From: Rhodoblastus sp. | Lineage (GTDB): Bacteria > Pseudomonadota > Alphaproteobacteria > Rhizobiales > Beijerinckiaceae | Reading direction: 5' to 3' | Assembly (NCBI RefSeq): GCF_019449565.1 | Contig: NZ_JAGRPM010000025.1 | Location: forward strand, 1 to 64,000 | DNA: 64,000 bases | Shown: positions 10,139 through 18,974 of the stretch, one piece after another | Layout of the letters: the number at the start of each line of letters is the position of its first letter | Position numbering within the stretch: position 1 is the first letter of the stretch | Translations under genes and position numbers: made by a program | The notes under the pieces: model-generated | Told to the model about the DNA's origin: nothing | The model's database searches: none | Seen by the model: the letters and a program-made list of their open reading frames with translations, nothing else

Positions 10139-10203
10139 ACCTTTGTGCCGCGCGGCGTCCGCGCAAGTCTCGTGCGGCGTTCGCGCATCCTGGAGCGACA
10201 GAC

Positions 10204-11538
10204 ATGGCCTCGGCAGCTGAACAGCTTGCGGCTAACATCAATTTCGCCTCCTTCGGCAAGGCCGAGGAACTCAAGAAGCGGATCTGGTTCACCCTCGGGG
10301 CCCTGATCGTCTATCGCCTGGGAACTTATATTCCGCTGCCGGGCATCGACCCCGCCGCCTTCGCCGCCAATTTCCATGGCAAGCAGCAGGGCGTGCTCGA
10401 ACTGTTCAACATGTTCGCGGGCGGCGCCGTGCAGCGCATGGCCATCTTCGCCCTGAACATCATGCCTTACATTTCGGCCTCCATCATCGTCCAGTTGATG
10501 AGCTCGGTCATTCCTTCGCTTGAACAGCTGAAGAAGGAAGGCGAGCAGGGCCGCAAGGTCATGAACCAATATACCCGCTACCTGACCGTGGTGATCGCTG
10601 CGTTCCAGGCCTATGGCATCGCGGTCGGCCTTGAGGGCCAGCCCAATGTCGTCAGCGATCCGGGCTGGTTCTTCCGCATTTCGACCGTGCTGACGCTCAT
10701 GGGCGGCACTCTTTTCCTGATGTGGCTTGGCGAGCAGATCACCTCGCGCGGCATCGGCAATGGCTCGTCGCTGATCATTTTTGCAGGCATCGTGGCGGCC
10801 TTTCCGTCGGCGGTCGCCAATACGCTGGAGCTGTCGCGTCAGGGCGCAATTTCGCCGCTGGTCCTGATGGGCTTGATCGTGATGTCCTTCGGCGTCATCG
10901 CCTTCATCGTCTTCATGGAGCGCGCCCAGCGCCGGCTCCTGATCACCTATCCGAAGCGCCAGCAAGGCAATCGGGTCTATGAAGGCCAGACGTCGTTCCT
11001 TCCGCTGAAGCTGAACACGGCGGGCGTGATTCCGCCGATCTTCGCCTCGTCGCTGCTGCTGCTGCCGACGACCATCGCCAATTTCTCGGAGAATGGCGGG
11101 GCGGGCGGCGTACTCGGCTTCCTGGCTACCTATCTTGGCCATGGTCGCCCGGCGTATATCGCGCTCTATGTCGCACTGATCGTGTTTTTCGCCTTCTTCT
11201 ATACGGCGATTGTGTTCGATCCGGTCGAGACGGCGGAAAACCTCAAGAAGCACGGCGGCTTCATTCCCGGCGTGCGACCGGGCGAGCGCACGGCGCAATT
11301 CATCGATCACGTCCTGACCCGCATCACGGTTCTGGGCGCCGCCTATCTTGCGATCATCTGCCTCCTACCCGAAATGCTCATTTCCCAATTTGCGCTTCCG
11401 TTCTATTTCGGCGGAACGTCCCTGTTGATCGTCGTGAGCGTCACCATGGACACGGTGGCGCAGATTCACGGCCACCTGCAGGCGCAGCAATATGAGGGCC
11501 TGGTCAAAAAGGCCAAACTCAGGGGGAAAAAGAAATGA
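10204..11538 (+). CDS. secY: Preprotein translocase subunit SecY
   Basis: 444 residues with about ten hydrophobic segments, the size of the SecYEG pore subunit in the inner membrane. Recognisable stretches are LPGIDPAAF in the plug region, [31 protein letters not shown] (TM2) and the basic cytoplasmic loops ending [12 protein letters not shown], contact points for SecA and ribosomes. GGAG precedes the ATG. The stop overlaps adk by 4 bp (ATGA). Confidence 0.97.
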   Translation: MASAAEQLAANINFASFGKAEELKKRIWFTLGALIVYRLGTYIPLPGIDPAAFAANFHGKQQGVLELFNMFAGGAVQRMAIFALNIMPYISASIIVQLMSSVIPSLEQLKKEGEQGRKVMNQYTRYLTVVIAAFQAYGIAVGLEGQPNVVSDPGWFFRISTVLTLMGGTLFLMWLGEQITSRGIGNGSSLIIFAGIVAAFPSAVANTLELSRQGAISPLVLMGLIVMSFGVIAFIVFMERAQRRLLITYPKRQQGNRVYEGQTSFLPLKLNTAGVIPPIFASSLLLLPTTIANFSENGGAGGVLGFLATYLGHGRPAYIALYVALIVFFAFFYTAIVFDPVETAENLKKHGGFIPGVRPGERTAQFIDHVLTRITVLGAAYLAIICLLPEMLISQFALPFYFGGTSLLIVVSVTMDTVAQIHGHLQAQQYEGLVKKAKLRGKKK

Positions 11539-12116
11539 GGCTGATTCTGCTCGGACCGCCCGGCGCCGGCAAAGGCACGCAATCGTCGCGCCTTGAACAG
11601 AAATATGGCATCCCGCAGCTTTCGACTGGCGACATGCTGCGCGCGGCGGTCAAGGCGGGCACCCCGGTTGGTCTTCAGGCCAAGGCGGTGATGGATGCAG
11701 GCGGCCTCGTCTCGGACGAAATCGTCGTCGGCATCATCGCCGCGCGAATCGAAGAGCCCGATTGCGCCAAGGGTTTCATTCTCGACGGCTTCCCGCGCAC
11801 CGTGGCGCAGGCGAAAGCGCTCGACGCGATGCTCAAGTCCAAGCACAAGGAGCTCGACGCGGTGATTGAGCTGGTCGTGGACGACCAGATTCTGCTGTCG
11901 CGCATCGAGGGACGCGCCCGCGAAACTGTTGCGGCGGGCGGCGCCGTCCGCGCGGACGACAATCCGGATGCGTTCAAGAAGCGCCTGGAGCAATATCACC
12001 AGCTCACCGCGCCGGTTTCCGATTATTACCGTTCGGTCGGCGAGCTTCGCACGGTCGACGGCATGGCCGCCATCGACGCCGTGACCGCCGAGATCGATTC
12101 GATTCTCGGTAAATAA
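11535..12116 (+). CDS. adk: Adenylate kinase
   Basis: 193 residues. The P-loop [10 protein letters not shown] (residues 7-16), the [10 protein letters not shown]-binding segment and GFPRTVAQA identify adenylate kinase, which interconverts ATP, AMP and ADP in the cytoplasm. The length and the absence of the long cysteine-bearing LID insert show the short alphaproteobacterial form. It is coupled to secY by a 4-bp overlap and followed by a terminator. Confidence 0.96.
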   Translation: MRLILLGPPGAGKGTQSSRLEQKYGIPQLSTGDMLRAAVKAGTPVGLQAKAVMDAGGLVSDEIVVGIIAARIEEPDCAKGFILDGFPRTVAQAKALDAMLKSKHKELDAVIELVVDDQILLSRIEGRARETVAAGGAVRADDNPDAFKKRLEQYHQLTAPVSDYYRSVGELRTVDGMAAIDAVTAEIDSILGK

Positions 12117-12171
12117 TCTTCGGCGAAGGTTGACGCCGAGGCGCGCCCGTTCTAAGGGAACGTTTTCCAAA

Positions 12172-12209
12172 CACGCTCCGGCTTGCAAAGGGCTGGAGCG
12201 TGGTTTTTT
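12172..12209 (+). terminator. Intrinsic terminator after adk
   Basis: CACGCTCC (12172-12179) and GGAGCGTG (12195-12202) form a perfect 8-bp stem followed by GTTTTTT. Classical rho-independent structure in the 168-bp gap between adk and rpsM. Confidence 0.82.
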
Positions 12210-12284
12210 GCATCGCCCGCATGGGCCGGCCTCCACCGGACGCGGGATCACCCGGGCCTCATGGCCCCAGATGGAGAATGAAGA

Positions 12285-12653
12285 ATGGCTCGTATAGCCG
12301 GCGTCAATATTCCGACCAACAAGCGCGTCGTCATCGCGCTGCAATATATTCACGGCATCGGCGCCAAAAAGGCCGAAGAGATTTGCGAGAAGGTCAGCAT
12401 TCCGGCCGAGCGCCGCGTTAACCAGCTGACCGACGCCGAAGTGCTTCAGATCCGCGAAACGATCGACCGCGACTATATCGTGGAAGGCGACTTGCGCCGC
12501 GAAGTCGCGATGAACATCAAGCGTCTGATGGACCTTGGCTGCTATCGCGGTCTGCGTCACCGCCGCCAGCTGCCCGTTCGCGGTCAGCGCACGCATACGA
12601 ACGCCCGCACCCGCAAGGGCAAGGCGAAGCCGATCGCCGGCAAGAAGAAGTAA
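12285..12653 (+). CDS. rpsM: 30S ribosomal protein S13 (uS13)
   Basis: 122 residues. [26 protein letters not shown] and the C-terminal [17 protein letters not shown] are diagnostic. S13 forms head-to-body bridges and contacts P-site tRNA. No rpmJ (L36) lies between secY and rpsM, unlike in E. coli. The start is preceded by GGAGAATGAAGA. Confidence 0.96.
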   Translation: MARIAGVNIPTNKRVVIALQYIHGIGAKKAEEICEKVSIPAERRVNQLTDAEVLQIRETIDRDYIVEGDLRREVAMNIKRLMDLGCYRGLRHRRQLPVRGQRTHTNARTRKGKAKPIAGKKK

Positions 12654-12675
12654 ATACCCTTCGGGTCAGCGCTTT

Positions 12676-12706
12676 GCCCGGTTCGCTTCGCGAGCCGGGC
12701 ATTTCC
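12676..12706 (+). terminator. Hairpin between rpsM and rpsK
   Basis: GCCCGGTTCG (12676-12685) pairs over ten positions, one a G-U wobble, with CGAGCCGGGC (12691-12700), closing a five-base loop. Only a short ATTT follows, so termination would be weak. Either an attenuator or an RNA stability element in the 180-bp gap. Confidence 0.5.
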
Positions 12707-12833
12707 CGCATCTCGCCCGAAATTCAATTCGCTCTGGCCGGTTTTTTTCCAGCGCGAGCGAGATCATAGGGCCCGGACAGGTCCGCCAACCCGAGCGCCT
12801 GGCATTACGGGCGCGCCAGAAGGAACGAGAACA

Positions 12834-13223
12834 ATGGCCAAGGAAAACACCCGCGTTCGCCGCAGAGAACGCAAGAACATCGCCTCCGGCGTCGCGCATG
12901 TGCATTCGTCGTTCAACAACACGATGATCACCATCGCCGACGCCCAGGGTAACACCATTTCCTGGTCCTCCGCCGGCACCATGGGCTTCAAGGGCTCGCG
13001 CAAGTCCACGCCTTACGCCGCGCAGATGGCCGCTGAGGACGCCGCCCGCAAGGCTGCCGAACACGGCATGCGCACGGTCGAAGTCGAAGTTTCCGGTCCC
13101 GGTTCGGGCCGTGAATCGGCTCTTCGCGCCCTTCAGGCGGCGGGCTTCACCGTCACCTCGATCCGCGACGTGACCCCGATCCCGCATAACGGCTGCCGCC
13201 CGCGCAAGCGCCGCCGCGTCTGA
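12834..13223 (+). CDS. rpsK: 30S ribosomal protein S11 (uS11)
   Basis: 129 residues. [24 protein letters not shown] and the end [19 protein letters not shown] are unmistakable S11 signatures. S11 lies on the 30S platform near the E-site mRNA. AAGGAACGAG is the ribosome-binding site. Its gap to rpoA contains a terminator-like hairpin. Confidence 0.97.
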   Translation: MAKENTRVRRRERKNIASGVAHVHSSFNNTMITIADAQGNTISWSSAGTMGFKGSRKSTPYAAQMAAEDAARKAAEHGMRTVEVEVSGPGSGRESALRALQAAGFTVTSIRDVTPIPHNGCRPRKRRRV

Positions 13224-13237
13224 TATTTCCTGAAATG

Positions 13238-13272
13238 CCGCGCGGGGCTTCGACGGAAGCCGCGCGCGTTTT
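13238..13272 (+). terminator. Terminator-like hairpin between rpsK and rpoA
   Basis: A GC-rich inverted repeat centred on GGGCTTC-GACG-GAAGCC with flanking GC pairing is followed by TTTT at 13269-13272. The stem is strong and the T-run short, so incomplete termination is expected. Confidence 0.55.
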
Positions 13273-13341
13273 CCTGTTATGCGGCGCTGGCGCCAGGGTC
13301 GACGGACCGATATGCCCAGCGGCCGAAGGAAGAGGTCGAAA

Positions 13342-14358
13342 ATGATTCAGAAGAATTGGCAGGAACTGATCAAGCCGAACAAGCTGCATGTCATCCCCGG
13401 CGAAGACCCCAAGCGGGTCGCAACCGTGGTGGCTGAGCCGCTTGAGCGTGGCTTCGGCCTGACGCTCGGCAACGCCCTGCGCCGTATTCTGCTTTCGTCG
13501 CTGCAAGGCGCCGCCATCACCTCCGTCCACATTGACGGCGTGCTGCACGAGTTCTCCTCGATCCCCGGCGTCCGCGAGGACATCACCGATATCGTCCTCA
13601 ACATCAAGGACGTCGCGATCAAGATGCACGGCGACGGCCCGAAGCGCATGACCCTGAAAAAGCAGGGTCCGGGCGTGGTCTATGCCAGCGACATCGGCGT
13701 GACCGGCGATATTGCGGTTCTGAATCCGACGCTGGCGCTCTGCACCCTCGACGAGGGCGCGGAAATCCGCATGGAATTCACCGTGAATACAGGCAAGGGC
13801 TATGTTCCGGCGGACCGTAACCGCGCGGAAGACGCTCCGATCGGCCTGATCCCGGTCGATTCGATCTATTCGCCGGTCAAGAAGGTCTCGTACCGGATCG
13901 AGCCGACCCGCGAGGGCCAGGTTCTCGATTATGACAAGCTGACCTTGCAGGTCGAGACCAATGGCTCGCTGACGCCGGAAGACGCCGTGGCTTTCGCCGC
14001 GCGCATCCTTCAGGATCAGCTGAACGTCTTCGTCAATTTCGAAGAGCCCAAGCGCGAAGAGCATACGCCGTCGATCCCCGAACTGGCGTTCAATCCGGCG
14101 CTGCTCAAGAAGGTCGACGAGCTGGAGCTGTCCGTTCGTTCGGCGAACTGCCTGAAGAACGACAACATCGTCTATATCGGCGACCTGATCCAGAAGACCG
14201 AAGCCGAAATGCTGCGCACGCCGAACTTCGGCCGCAAGTCCTTGAACGAAATCAAGGAAGTGCTGGCGCAGATGGGCCTGCATCTCGGCATGGAAGTCAC
14301 TGGCTGGCCGCCGGAAAACATCGACGAACTCGCGAAGCGGTTCGAAGAGCATTATTGA
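13342..14358 (+). CDS. rpoA: RNA polymerase alpha subunit
   Basis: 338 residues. The N-terminal dimerisation domain (about 1-235) includes [24 protein letters not shown]; the C-terminal domain (from about 250) has [16 protein letters not shown] with the arginine used for UP-element DNA contact and [14 protein letters not shown]. The ATG at 13342 gives the usual start [13 protein letters not shown]; upstream in-frame ATGs would add up to 21 unconserved residues. It lies in the alpha operon order rpsM-rpsK-rpoA-rplQ; rpsD is elsewhere, at 48790. Confidence 0.97.
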   Translation: MIQKNWQELIKPNKLHVIPGEDPKRVATVVAEPLERGFGLTLGNALRRILLSSLQGAAITSVHIDGVLHEFSSIPGVREDITDIVLNIKDVAIKMHGDGPKRMTLKKQGPGVVYASDIGVTGDIAVLNPTLALCTLDEGAEIRMEFTVNTGKGYVPADRNRAEDAPIGLIPVDSIYSPVKKVSYRIEPTREGQVLDYDKLTLQVETNGSLTPEDAVAFAARILQDQLNVFVNFEEPKREEHTPSIPELAFNPALLKKVDELELSVRSANCLKNDNIVYIGDLIQKTEAEMLRTPNFGRKSLNEIKEVLAQMGLHLGMEVTGWPPENIDELAKRFEEHY

Positions 14359-14361
14359 GCT

Positions 14362-14492
14362 GCCGGCTGCGACGCAGCCGGCGCCCCTCGCGTCAGCTCG
14401 GCGTCGCGTTCGCTCCTAGCCAATCCCCTGCGGGGCTTGGCATGCAATTTCCGGTCGGCTTTAGGCGACCGGCTCAACGCCCCAAAAGGGGC
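14362..14492 (+). repeat. Cluster of four hairpins between rpoA and rplQ
   Basis: The 191-bp gap contains four inverted repeats in a row: GCCGGCTGC/GCAGCCGGC (14362-14382), GCCAA-CCCC/GGGG-TTGGC (14419-14441), CCGGTCG/CGACCGG (14451-14472) and GCCCC/GGGGC with an AAAA loop (14479-14492). None is followed by a T-run. They may stabilise or process the mRNA or reduce rplQ expression; no homologous element is known to me. Confidence 0.55.
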
Positions 14493-14549
14493 AAAGCACC
14501 GAACGGCCGTACCGTGGCGCGGCGGCCGTAACCAAAATGGAGAGCCAAA

Positions 14550-14963
14550 ATGTATCACGGTCGTTCCAAACGCCGTTTCAACCGCACGGCCGAACATCGC
14601 AAGGCGATGTTCGCCAATATGTCGCAGGCGCTCATCAAGCATGAGCAGATCGTCACGACCCTGCCCAAGGCCAAGGATCTCCGTCCCGTGGTCGAAAAGC
14701 TGGTGACGCTTGGCAAGCGCGGCGACCTGCACGCCCGTCGCCAGGCCATTGCCCAGATCAAGGACGTCGTGCTCGTCAAGAAGCTGTTCGATGTGCTCGC
14801 GCCCCGCTACAAGGAGCGCAACGGCGGCTATACCCGCGTGCTGAAGGCCGGCTTCCGCTACGGCGACAACGCCGCCATGGCCGTGATCGAATTCGTCGAT
14901 CGCGACGTCAGCGCCAAGGGCAAGGATTCCGGCCCGGTCGAGATCGCGGAAGCGGCCGAATAA
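14550..14963 (+). CDS. rplQ: 50S ribosomal protein L17 (bL17)
   Basis: 137 residues. [24 protein letters not shown] and [28 protein letters not shown] identify L17, which sits near the tunnel exit. It is the last gene of the alpha operon and is followed 23 bp later by a good terminator. ATGGAGAGCCAAA precedes the start. Confidence 0.96.
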   Translation: MYHGRSKRRFNRTAEHRKAMFANMSQALIKHEQIVTTLPKAKDLRPVVEKLVTLGKRGDLHARRQAIAQIKDVVLVKKLFDVLAPRYKERNGGYTRVLKAGFRYGDNAAMAVIEFVDRDVSAKGKDSGPVEIAEAAE

Positions 14964-14985
14964 GGCGCGGGCCTTAACGAATTTC

Positions 14986-15012
14986 AAAGGCGGCCCTCGG
15001 GTCGCCTTTTTT
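14986..15012 (+). terminator. Intrinsic terminator of the ribosomal-protein operon
   Basis: AAAGGCGGC and GTCGCCTTT flank a short loop and run into TTTTTT (to 15012). It closes the alpha operon after rplQ. Confidence 0.85.
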
Positions 15013-15103
15013 CGTTTGGGGGTGTCGAACCCTCGTGATTTTACAAGGCTCGAGCTTGGCTGCAACGGGTTCGGTCACCGAACTGTCATGGCTACGAATT
15101 AAG

Positions 15104-15126
15104 TCCTGAAAACAAAGAGTTCAGGA
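15104..15126 (+). promoter_or_regulatory. Inverted repeat covering the RBS of the Hint protein gene
   Basis: TCCTGAA (15104-15110) and TTCAGGA (15120-15126) are perfect 7-bp arms with a 9-base spacer. The AGGA in the second arm is the only plausible Shine-Dalgarno sequence, 9 bases before the ATG at 15136. In the mRNA the stem would hide the ribosome-binding site, suggesting translational control. A separate near-palindrome (GTTCGGTCACCGAAC, 15069-15083) lies further upstream and could be an operator. Confidence 0.5.
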
Positions 15127-15135
15127 ATCACGGCC

Positions 15136-17352
15136 ATGGCGAATATTTCGGGTTCGTTCAATCTTAACATCGCGAAAACCTATACCGACCGCTACACGCT
15201 CAATGACGGAAACACCGGCATTATCGGGATCGGCGCGGTCCTCGCGCCGACGAGCGCCAATCCGGCGATCACGTTCAAGTTCACGTCTTCCAATACGTCG
15301 GAATCCCTGACCAATTCCGGCACGATCAATGTGACGGCGGATCGCGCTCTCTATGCTTCCGGTCTGCTGACCGGCGACAGCATCACGATCACCAATAATG
15401 CGACCGGCGTCATTCTTGGGGCCTATGCCGCGACCGGCGCCAGTGGCGAGAATAACGACGCCATCAAGGTCAAGACGGATTTTTCAGGCGGGTCGATCTC
15501 CATCGTCAATAGTGGCGTCATTGTCGCCGGCTCTTATTCTGGCGGCGTGGTCGGTCTGGCGGCCGGCGCGCCGACGAGCGGACAGGCTCTGGATCTCGAC
15601 GATATCGCGAGTTCTCTGGTCACGATCACCAATTACGCCGGCGCCTTGATCGAATCGGCCGATAGCGACGGCATTCGTCCCGGCGCCGATGCGATCATCT
15701 ATAATTACGGGTCGATTGTCGGCGGCAACCTTGGCTCTTCGACATCGGGCAATAATGGCGTCGCCTTTCAAAATCATCTGACCGGTTCGGCGACGATTTA
15801 TAATTATTCGACTGGCGCGATCACCGGGTCGCATCACGGCATCACCGGCATTTTTGCGATCACCATCCACAACGACGGCGTCATCAGGGGCCAGTTGGGC
15901 TCCGGCGTCAACATGGATACGACGACGGGGACGACCACCGTCTATAACAGCGGCACGATCACCGGAAACGCCGGCGGCGCGACCGATGGCGACGGCATTG
16001 ACGTCGACTATCTGCTCTATCTTGACAATTCGGGCACGGTGTCCGCGACCGGGACGTCCGGCGCCGGTTTGTCCGAGGCTGTGACCATCGGCGGCGGCAC
16101 GATCATCAATGAGGCCACCGGCAAGATCGTCAGCGTTCAGCGCGCCATCACGGTCGACGACAGCAATGATGGGAATGCTCCGGCCGCGACCGCGATCACC
16201 AATTATGGCCTGATTGAAGGCGACAATGGCGAAGCGATCAAAATCACCGATATCCTTGCCGACACCCTGACCAATTCCGGGACCATCATAGGCAGCGTCG
16301 ATCTCGGCGGCGGCGACGACTTCTTCAATATTTTCACCGGCTCGTCGATCACGGGGACCATTGAGGGCGGCGCCGGCAATGACACGCTCAATCTCGAAGG
16401 GTCGGGGTCTGGCGAGATCGGCAATCTCGCGGATATCGAAACGGTCAATCTGCTCGGCGGCCATTGGACGCTGGACAGCGAGACGATGCAGAAAGTCGTG
16501 TTTGCCAGCGGGGCGCAGGATTTGACGCTCGCGTCGAGCCTTTTCGCCGACGGCGCCTTCGCCGCGACCATTTCCGGCTTCGGAACGGATGACCGTCTCG
16601 ATCTTCAGGGCGAAACGGGCCTCACGAGCGTCGTTCTCGGCGCCAATAACGTCCTGACCCTGACGGGCGGCGGCCAGACCCTGACGTTGCAACTCGATCC
16701 ATCCGCCGACTATAGCGCCTCGACCTTCGCTCAGGCCGATGACGGCCACGGCGGAACGCTGGTGGAAAATGTCATCTGTTTCTATCCGGGGACCCGGATC
16801 GCCACGCCGGCGGGCGACGTTCCCGTCGAGGCGCTGGCGGCGGGCGACCTGGTCCTGACTTCCGAGGGCGAAGCCGCGCCGGTGCGCTGGATGGGCCGCC
16901 AGACCGTCTCGACCCGCTTCAGCGATCCTCTTCGGGTGCTTCCGATCCGCATTTGCGCGGGCGCGCTCGGCGAGGGTCTGCCCGTTCGCGATCTGCTGGT
17001 CTCGCCGGACCACGCGCTGCTGATCGATCGGGTGCTGGTGCATGCGGGGGCTCTGGTCAATGATGTGAGCATCATTCGCGAGCGCAATGTGCCGGAGATT
17101 TTCACCTATTGGCATATCGAACTGGCGGATCACGCCCTGGTCCGCGCCGAAGGCGTGGCGGCGGAGACGTTCATCGACAATGTCGATCGCATGGCTTTCG
17201 ACAATTGGGAGGAACATGAATCCGCGCAGCCGGCTCCGCCGATGAGGGAGCTGCCCTATCCGCGAGCGAAGTCGGCGCGTCAGACGCCGCAGGCGATCCG
17301 GCGGATGCTTGCGGCCCGCGCGGCGGAGATCGCCCGGTCCCGCGCGGCGTGA
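15136..17352 (+). CDS. Beta-solenoid repeat protein with C-terminal Hint domain
   Basis: 738 residues. Residues about 30-410 contain some eleven imperfect repeats of the type N-S-G-T-I or N-Y-G-x-I, the pattern of beta-helix adhesin or autotransporter-like passengers. A single RTX-like GGAGNDTLNL follows near residue 415. From Cys548 (CFYPGTRIATPAGDVPVEAL) to the end lies a Hint_2-type domain, with block-B-like SPDHALLID. Hint domains can perform N-S acyl shift and autocleavage, but this large-protein class is poorly characterised. No signal peptide or translocator domain is visible and no secretion genes are adjacent; export by type I secretion is a guess. A terminator-like repeat follows. 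Confidence 0.85.
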   Translation: MANISGSFNLNIAKTYTDRYTLNDGNTGIIGIGAVLAPTSANPAITFKFTSSNTSESLTNSGTINVTADRALYASGLLTGDSITITNNATGVILGAYAATGASGENNDAIKVKTDFSGGSISIVNSGVIVAGSYSGGVVGLAAGAPTSGQALDLDDIASSLVTITNYAGALIESADSDGIRPGADAIIYNYGSIVGGNLGSSTSGNNGVAFQNHLTGSATIYNYSTGAITGSHHGITGIFAITIHNDGVIRGQLGSGVNMDTTTGTTTVYNSGTITGNAGGATDGDGIDVDYLLYLDNSGTVSATGTSGAGLSEAVTIGGGTIINEATGKIVSVQRAITVDDSNDGNAPAATAITNYGLIEGDNGEAIKITDILADTLTNSGTIIGSVDLGGGDDFFNIFTGSSITGTIEGGAGNDTLNLEGSGSGEIGNLADIETVNLLGGHWTLDSETMQKVVFASGAQDLTLASSLFADGAFAATISGFGTDDRLDLQGETGLTSVVLGANNVLTLTGGGQTLTLQLDPSADYSASTFAQADDGHGGTLVENVICFYPGTRIATPAGDVPVEALAAGDLVLTSEGEAAPVRWMGRQTVSTRFSDPLRVLPIRICAGALGEGLPVRDLLVSPDHALLIDRVLVHAGALVNDVSIIRERNVPEIFTYWHIELADHALVRAEGVAAETFIDNVDRMAFDNWEEHESAQPAPPMRELPYPRAKSARQTPQAIRRMLAARAAEIARSRAA

Positions 17353-17361
17353 TCGTCAAAG

Positions 17362-17395
17362 AAAGGGCGGCGAACTTCGCTTCCTTGCCCTTTTT
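17362..17395 (+). terminator. Intrinsic terminator after the Hint protein gene
   Basis: AAAGGGC (17362-17368) pairs with GCCCTTT, which continues into a T-run (17387-17395). The 18-base loop can fold a small inner stem. It isolates the Hint gene from the htrA-type gene. Confidence 0.6.
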
Positions 17396-17403
17396 CGTCC
17401 GCG

Positions 17404-17464
17404 ATGCGAATCCTATATTCGGCGGCCACGAATATATTTGGTGGTCCAGAAGGGGATTCGCATG
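17404..17464 (+). promoter_or_regulatory. Nested inverted repeats covering the start of the HtrA gene
   Basis: Outer arms ATGCGAATCC (17404-17413) and GGATTCGCAT (17454-17463) are perfectly complementary over 10 bp; the second arm contains half of the SD (AAGGGG, 17450-17455) and two bases of the start codon. Directly inside, TATATTCG (17414-17421) and CGAATATA (17429-17436) form a perfect 8-bp hairpin with a 7-base loop. This could be an RNA thermometer-like leader. Alternatively CTATAT (17413-17418) is a -10 element and the inner repeat an operator. Confidence 0.5.
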
Positions 17465-18862
17465 TTTCGTCCCATATTCGCCGCCGGACTGATTCTTCTC
17501 GCCGCCGCGCCCGTCGTCGCGGAGGACGCGCGCGCCGTTCCGCAATCCAAGGCCCAGGTGACGCTCAGCTTTGCACCGGTGGTGAAGAAGGCTGCGCCGG
17601 CGGTGGTCAATGTCTATGCGCAACGGGTGGAGAAGGCGCCGGCGCGCAATCCTTTGTTCGACGATCCGGTTTTTCAGCGCTTTTTCGGGGGCGGCCAGCG
17701 ACCCGGCGGCGCGAAGGCGCAGTCGCTCGGTTCGGGCGTGATCGTCGATCCCTCCGGCCTCGTCGTGACCAATAATCACGTCATCGAGAACATGACCGAC
17801 GTAAAGGTCGCGCTGCTGGACCGGCGCGAATTGCCGGCGGAGGTCCTGCTGCGCGACCCACGCAGCGATCTCGCCATACTGCGCATCAAGGGCGGCGGCG
17901 AGGTCTTCCCGGTGCTCGATATGGGCGATTCCGACGCCATCGAGGTCGGCGATCTCGCGCTCGCCATCGGCGATCCCTTTGGCGTTGGCCAGACCGTGAC
18001 GCAGGGCATTGTCTCCGCCGTCGCGCGCACCGAGATCGGCATCTCGGATTACGGCTTCTTCATCCAGACCGACGCCGCGATCAATCCGGGCAATTCCGGC
18101 GGGGCCCTGGTTGATATGGAAGGGCGGCTGATCGGCATTAATTCGGCGATCTTTTCGCAATCCGGCGGCTCGGTCGGCATCGGTTTCGCGATTCCGGTCA
18201 ATATGGTCAAGAGCGTGGTCGCGGCGGCCAAGGCGGGCGGCAAGGAGGTGCGGCGGCCCTGGCTTGGCGCGAATCTGCAGAGTCTCTCGCGCGATCTGGC
18301 CGATTCGCTCGGCCTCGACCGTCCCAATGGCGCGCTGGTGGCGGAAGTCGACCCGCGCGGACCGGCGGCGGAGGGCGGCCTGAAGCGTGGCGACGTCATC
18401 ATCGCCGTGGACGGCAAGGAGGTCACGGACGCCGGCGGCGTCGGCTATCGCCTCGGCGCGAGGCCGACTGGCGGGGTCGCGTCCCTGTCCATCCGTCGCG
18501 ATGGCAAGCAGGCGGTGGTGCCGCTCAAATTGACGGCCGCGCCCGAGCGCCCGCCGCGCGACATGATGAAGATCGAGGGCGCGTCGCCCTTGGCCGGAGC
18601 CAGCGTGGTCAATCTTTCGCCCGCGACGATCGAGGAATTCTCGATCGCCAACGCGCAGGAAGGCGTCGCTGTGGTCGAGATCGAGGAGAATACCGCCGCC
18701 GCCATGGTCGGCTTCCAGAAGGGCGATATTGTGCTGACGCTCAATGGCGAGAAGGTTCAGACTACGCGCGATCTGGCGCGGATCACGGGCCAGCGTCCCT
18801 ATATGTGGAAGCTCACGATCAATCGCGGCGGGCAGGTCATCACCAGCGTGATCGGGGGCTGA
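17462..18862 (+). CDS. degP: Periplasmic serine endoprotease, HtrA/DegP family (Do-type)
   Basis: 466 residues. An N-terminal signal peptide (MFRPIFAAGLILLAAAPVVA) targets it to the periplasm, where family members degrade or refold damaged envelope proteins. The catalytic triad is visible as His106 (TNNHVI), Asp136 (RSDLAIL) and Ser212 (NPGNSGGAL). Two PDZ domains follow (about 255-345 and 370-460). The start at 17462 is fixed by AAGGGG and the signal peptide; an earlier in-frame ATG at 17309 lies in the preceding gene. The start region is palindromic (see regulatory entry). The terminator upstream indicates independent transcription. Confidence 0.94.
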   Translation: MFRPIFAAGLILLAAAPVVAEDARAVPQSKAQVTLSFAPVVKKAAPAVVNVYAQRVEKAPARNPLFDDPVFQRFFGGGQRPGGAKAQSLGSGVIVDPSGLVVTNNHVIENMTDVKVALLDRRELPAEVLLRDPRSDLAILRIKGGGEVFPVLDMGDSDAIEVGDLALAIGDPFGVGQTVTQGIVSAVARTEIGISDYGFFIQTDAAINPGNSGGALVDMEGRLIGINSAIFSQSGGSVGIGFAIPVNMVKSVVAAAKAGGKEVRRPWLGANLQSLSRDLADSLGLDRPNGALVAEVDPRGPAAEGGLKRGDVIIAVDGKEVTDAGGVGYRLGARPTGGVASLSIRRDGKQAVVPLKLTAAPERPPRDMMKIEGASPLAGASVVNLSPATIEEFSIANAQEGVAVVEIEENTAAAMVGFQKGDIVLTLNGEKVQTTRDLARITGQRPYMWKLTINRGGQVITSVIGG

Positions 18863-18974
18863 GGGGCGGGAAGCGGCGGCGACGGGAACAGCGCGGGCTT
18901 TTCGCCATTGGACGTGGAGCTGCAGGCCTGTTTAAATCTGTGTTGCGCTTGCGAAGCGAACCGGAGGCCGCGCG

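Noticed and set aside
12157..12168. GGGAACGTTTTCC resembling a stress sigma-factor (EcfG) half-site
   Set aside because: No matching second element at 16-18 bp; lies in the adk terminator region.
15484..17217. Long open frame on the minus strand opposite the Hint protein
   Set aside because: High-G+C shadow of the real gene; the repeats, motifs and ribosome-binding site support the plus-strand protein.
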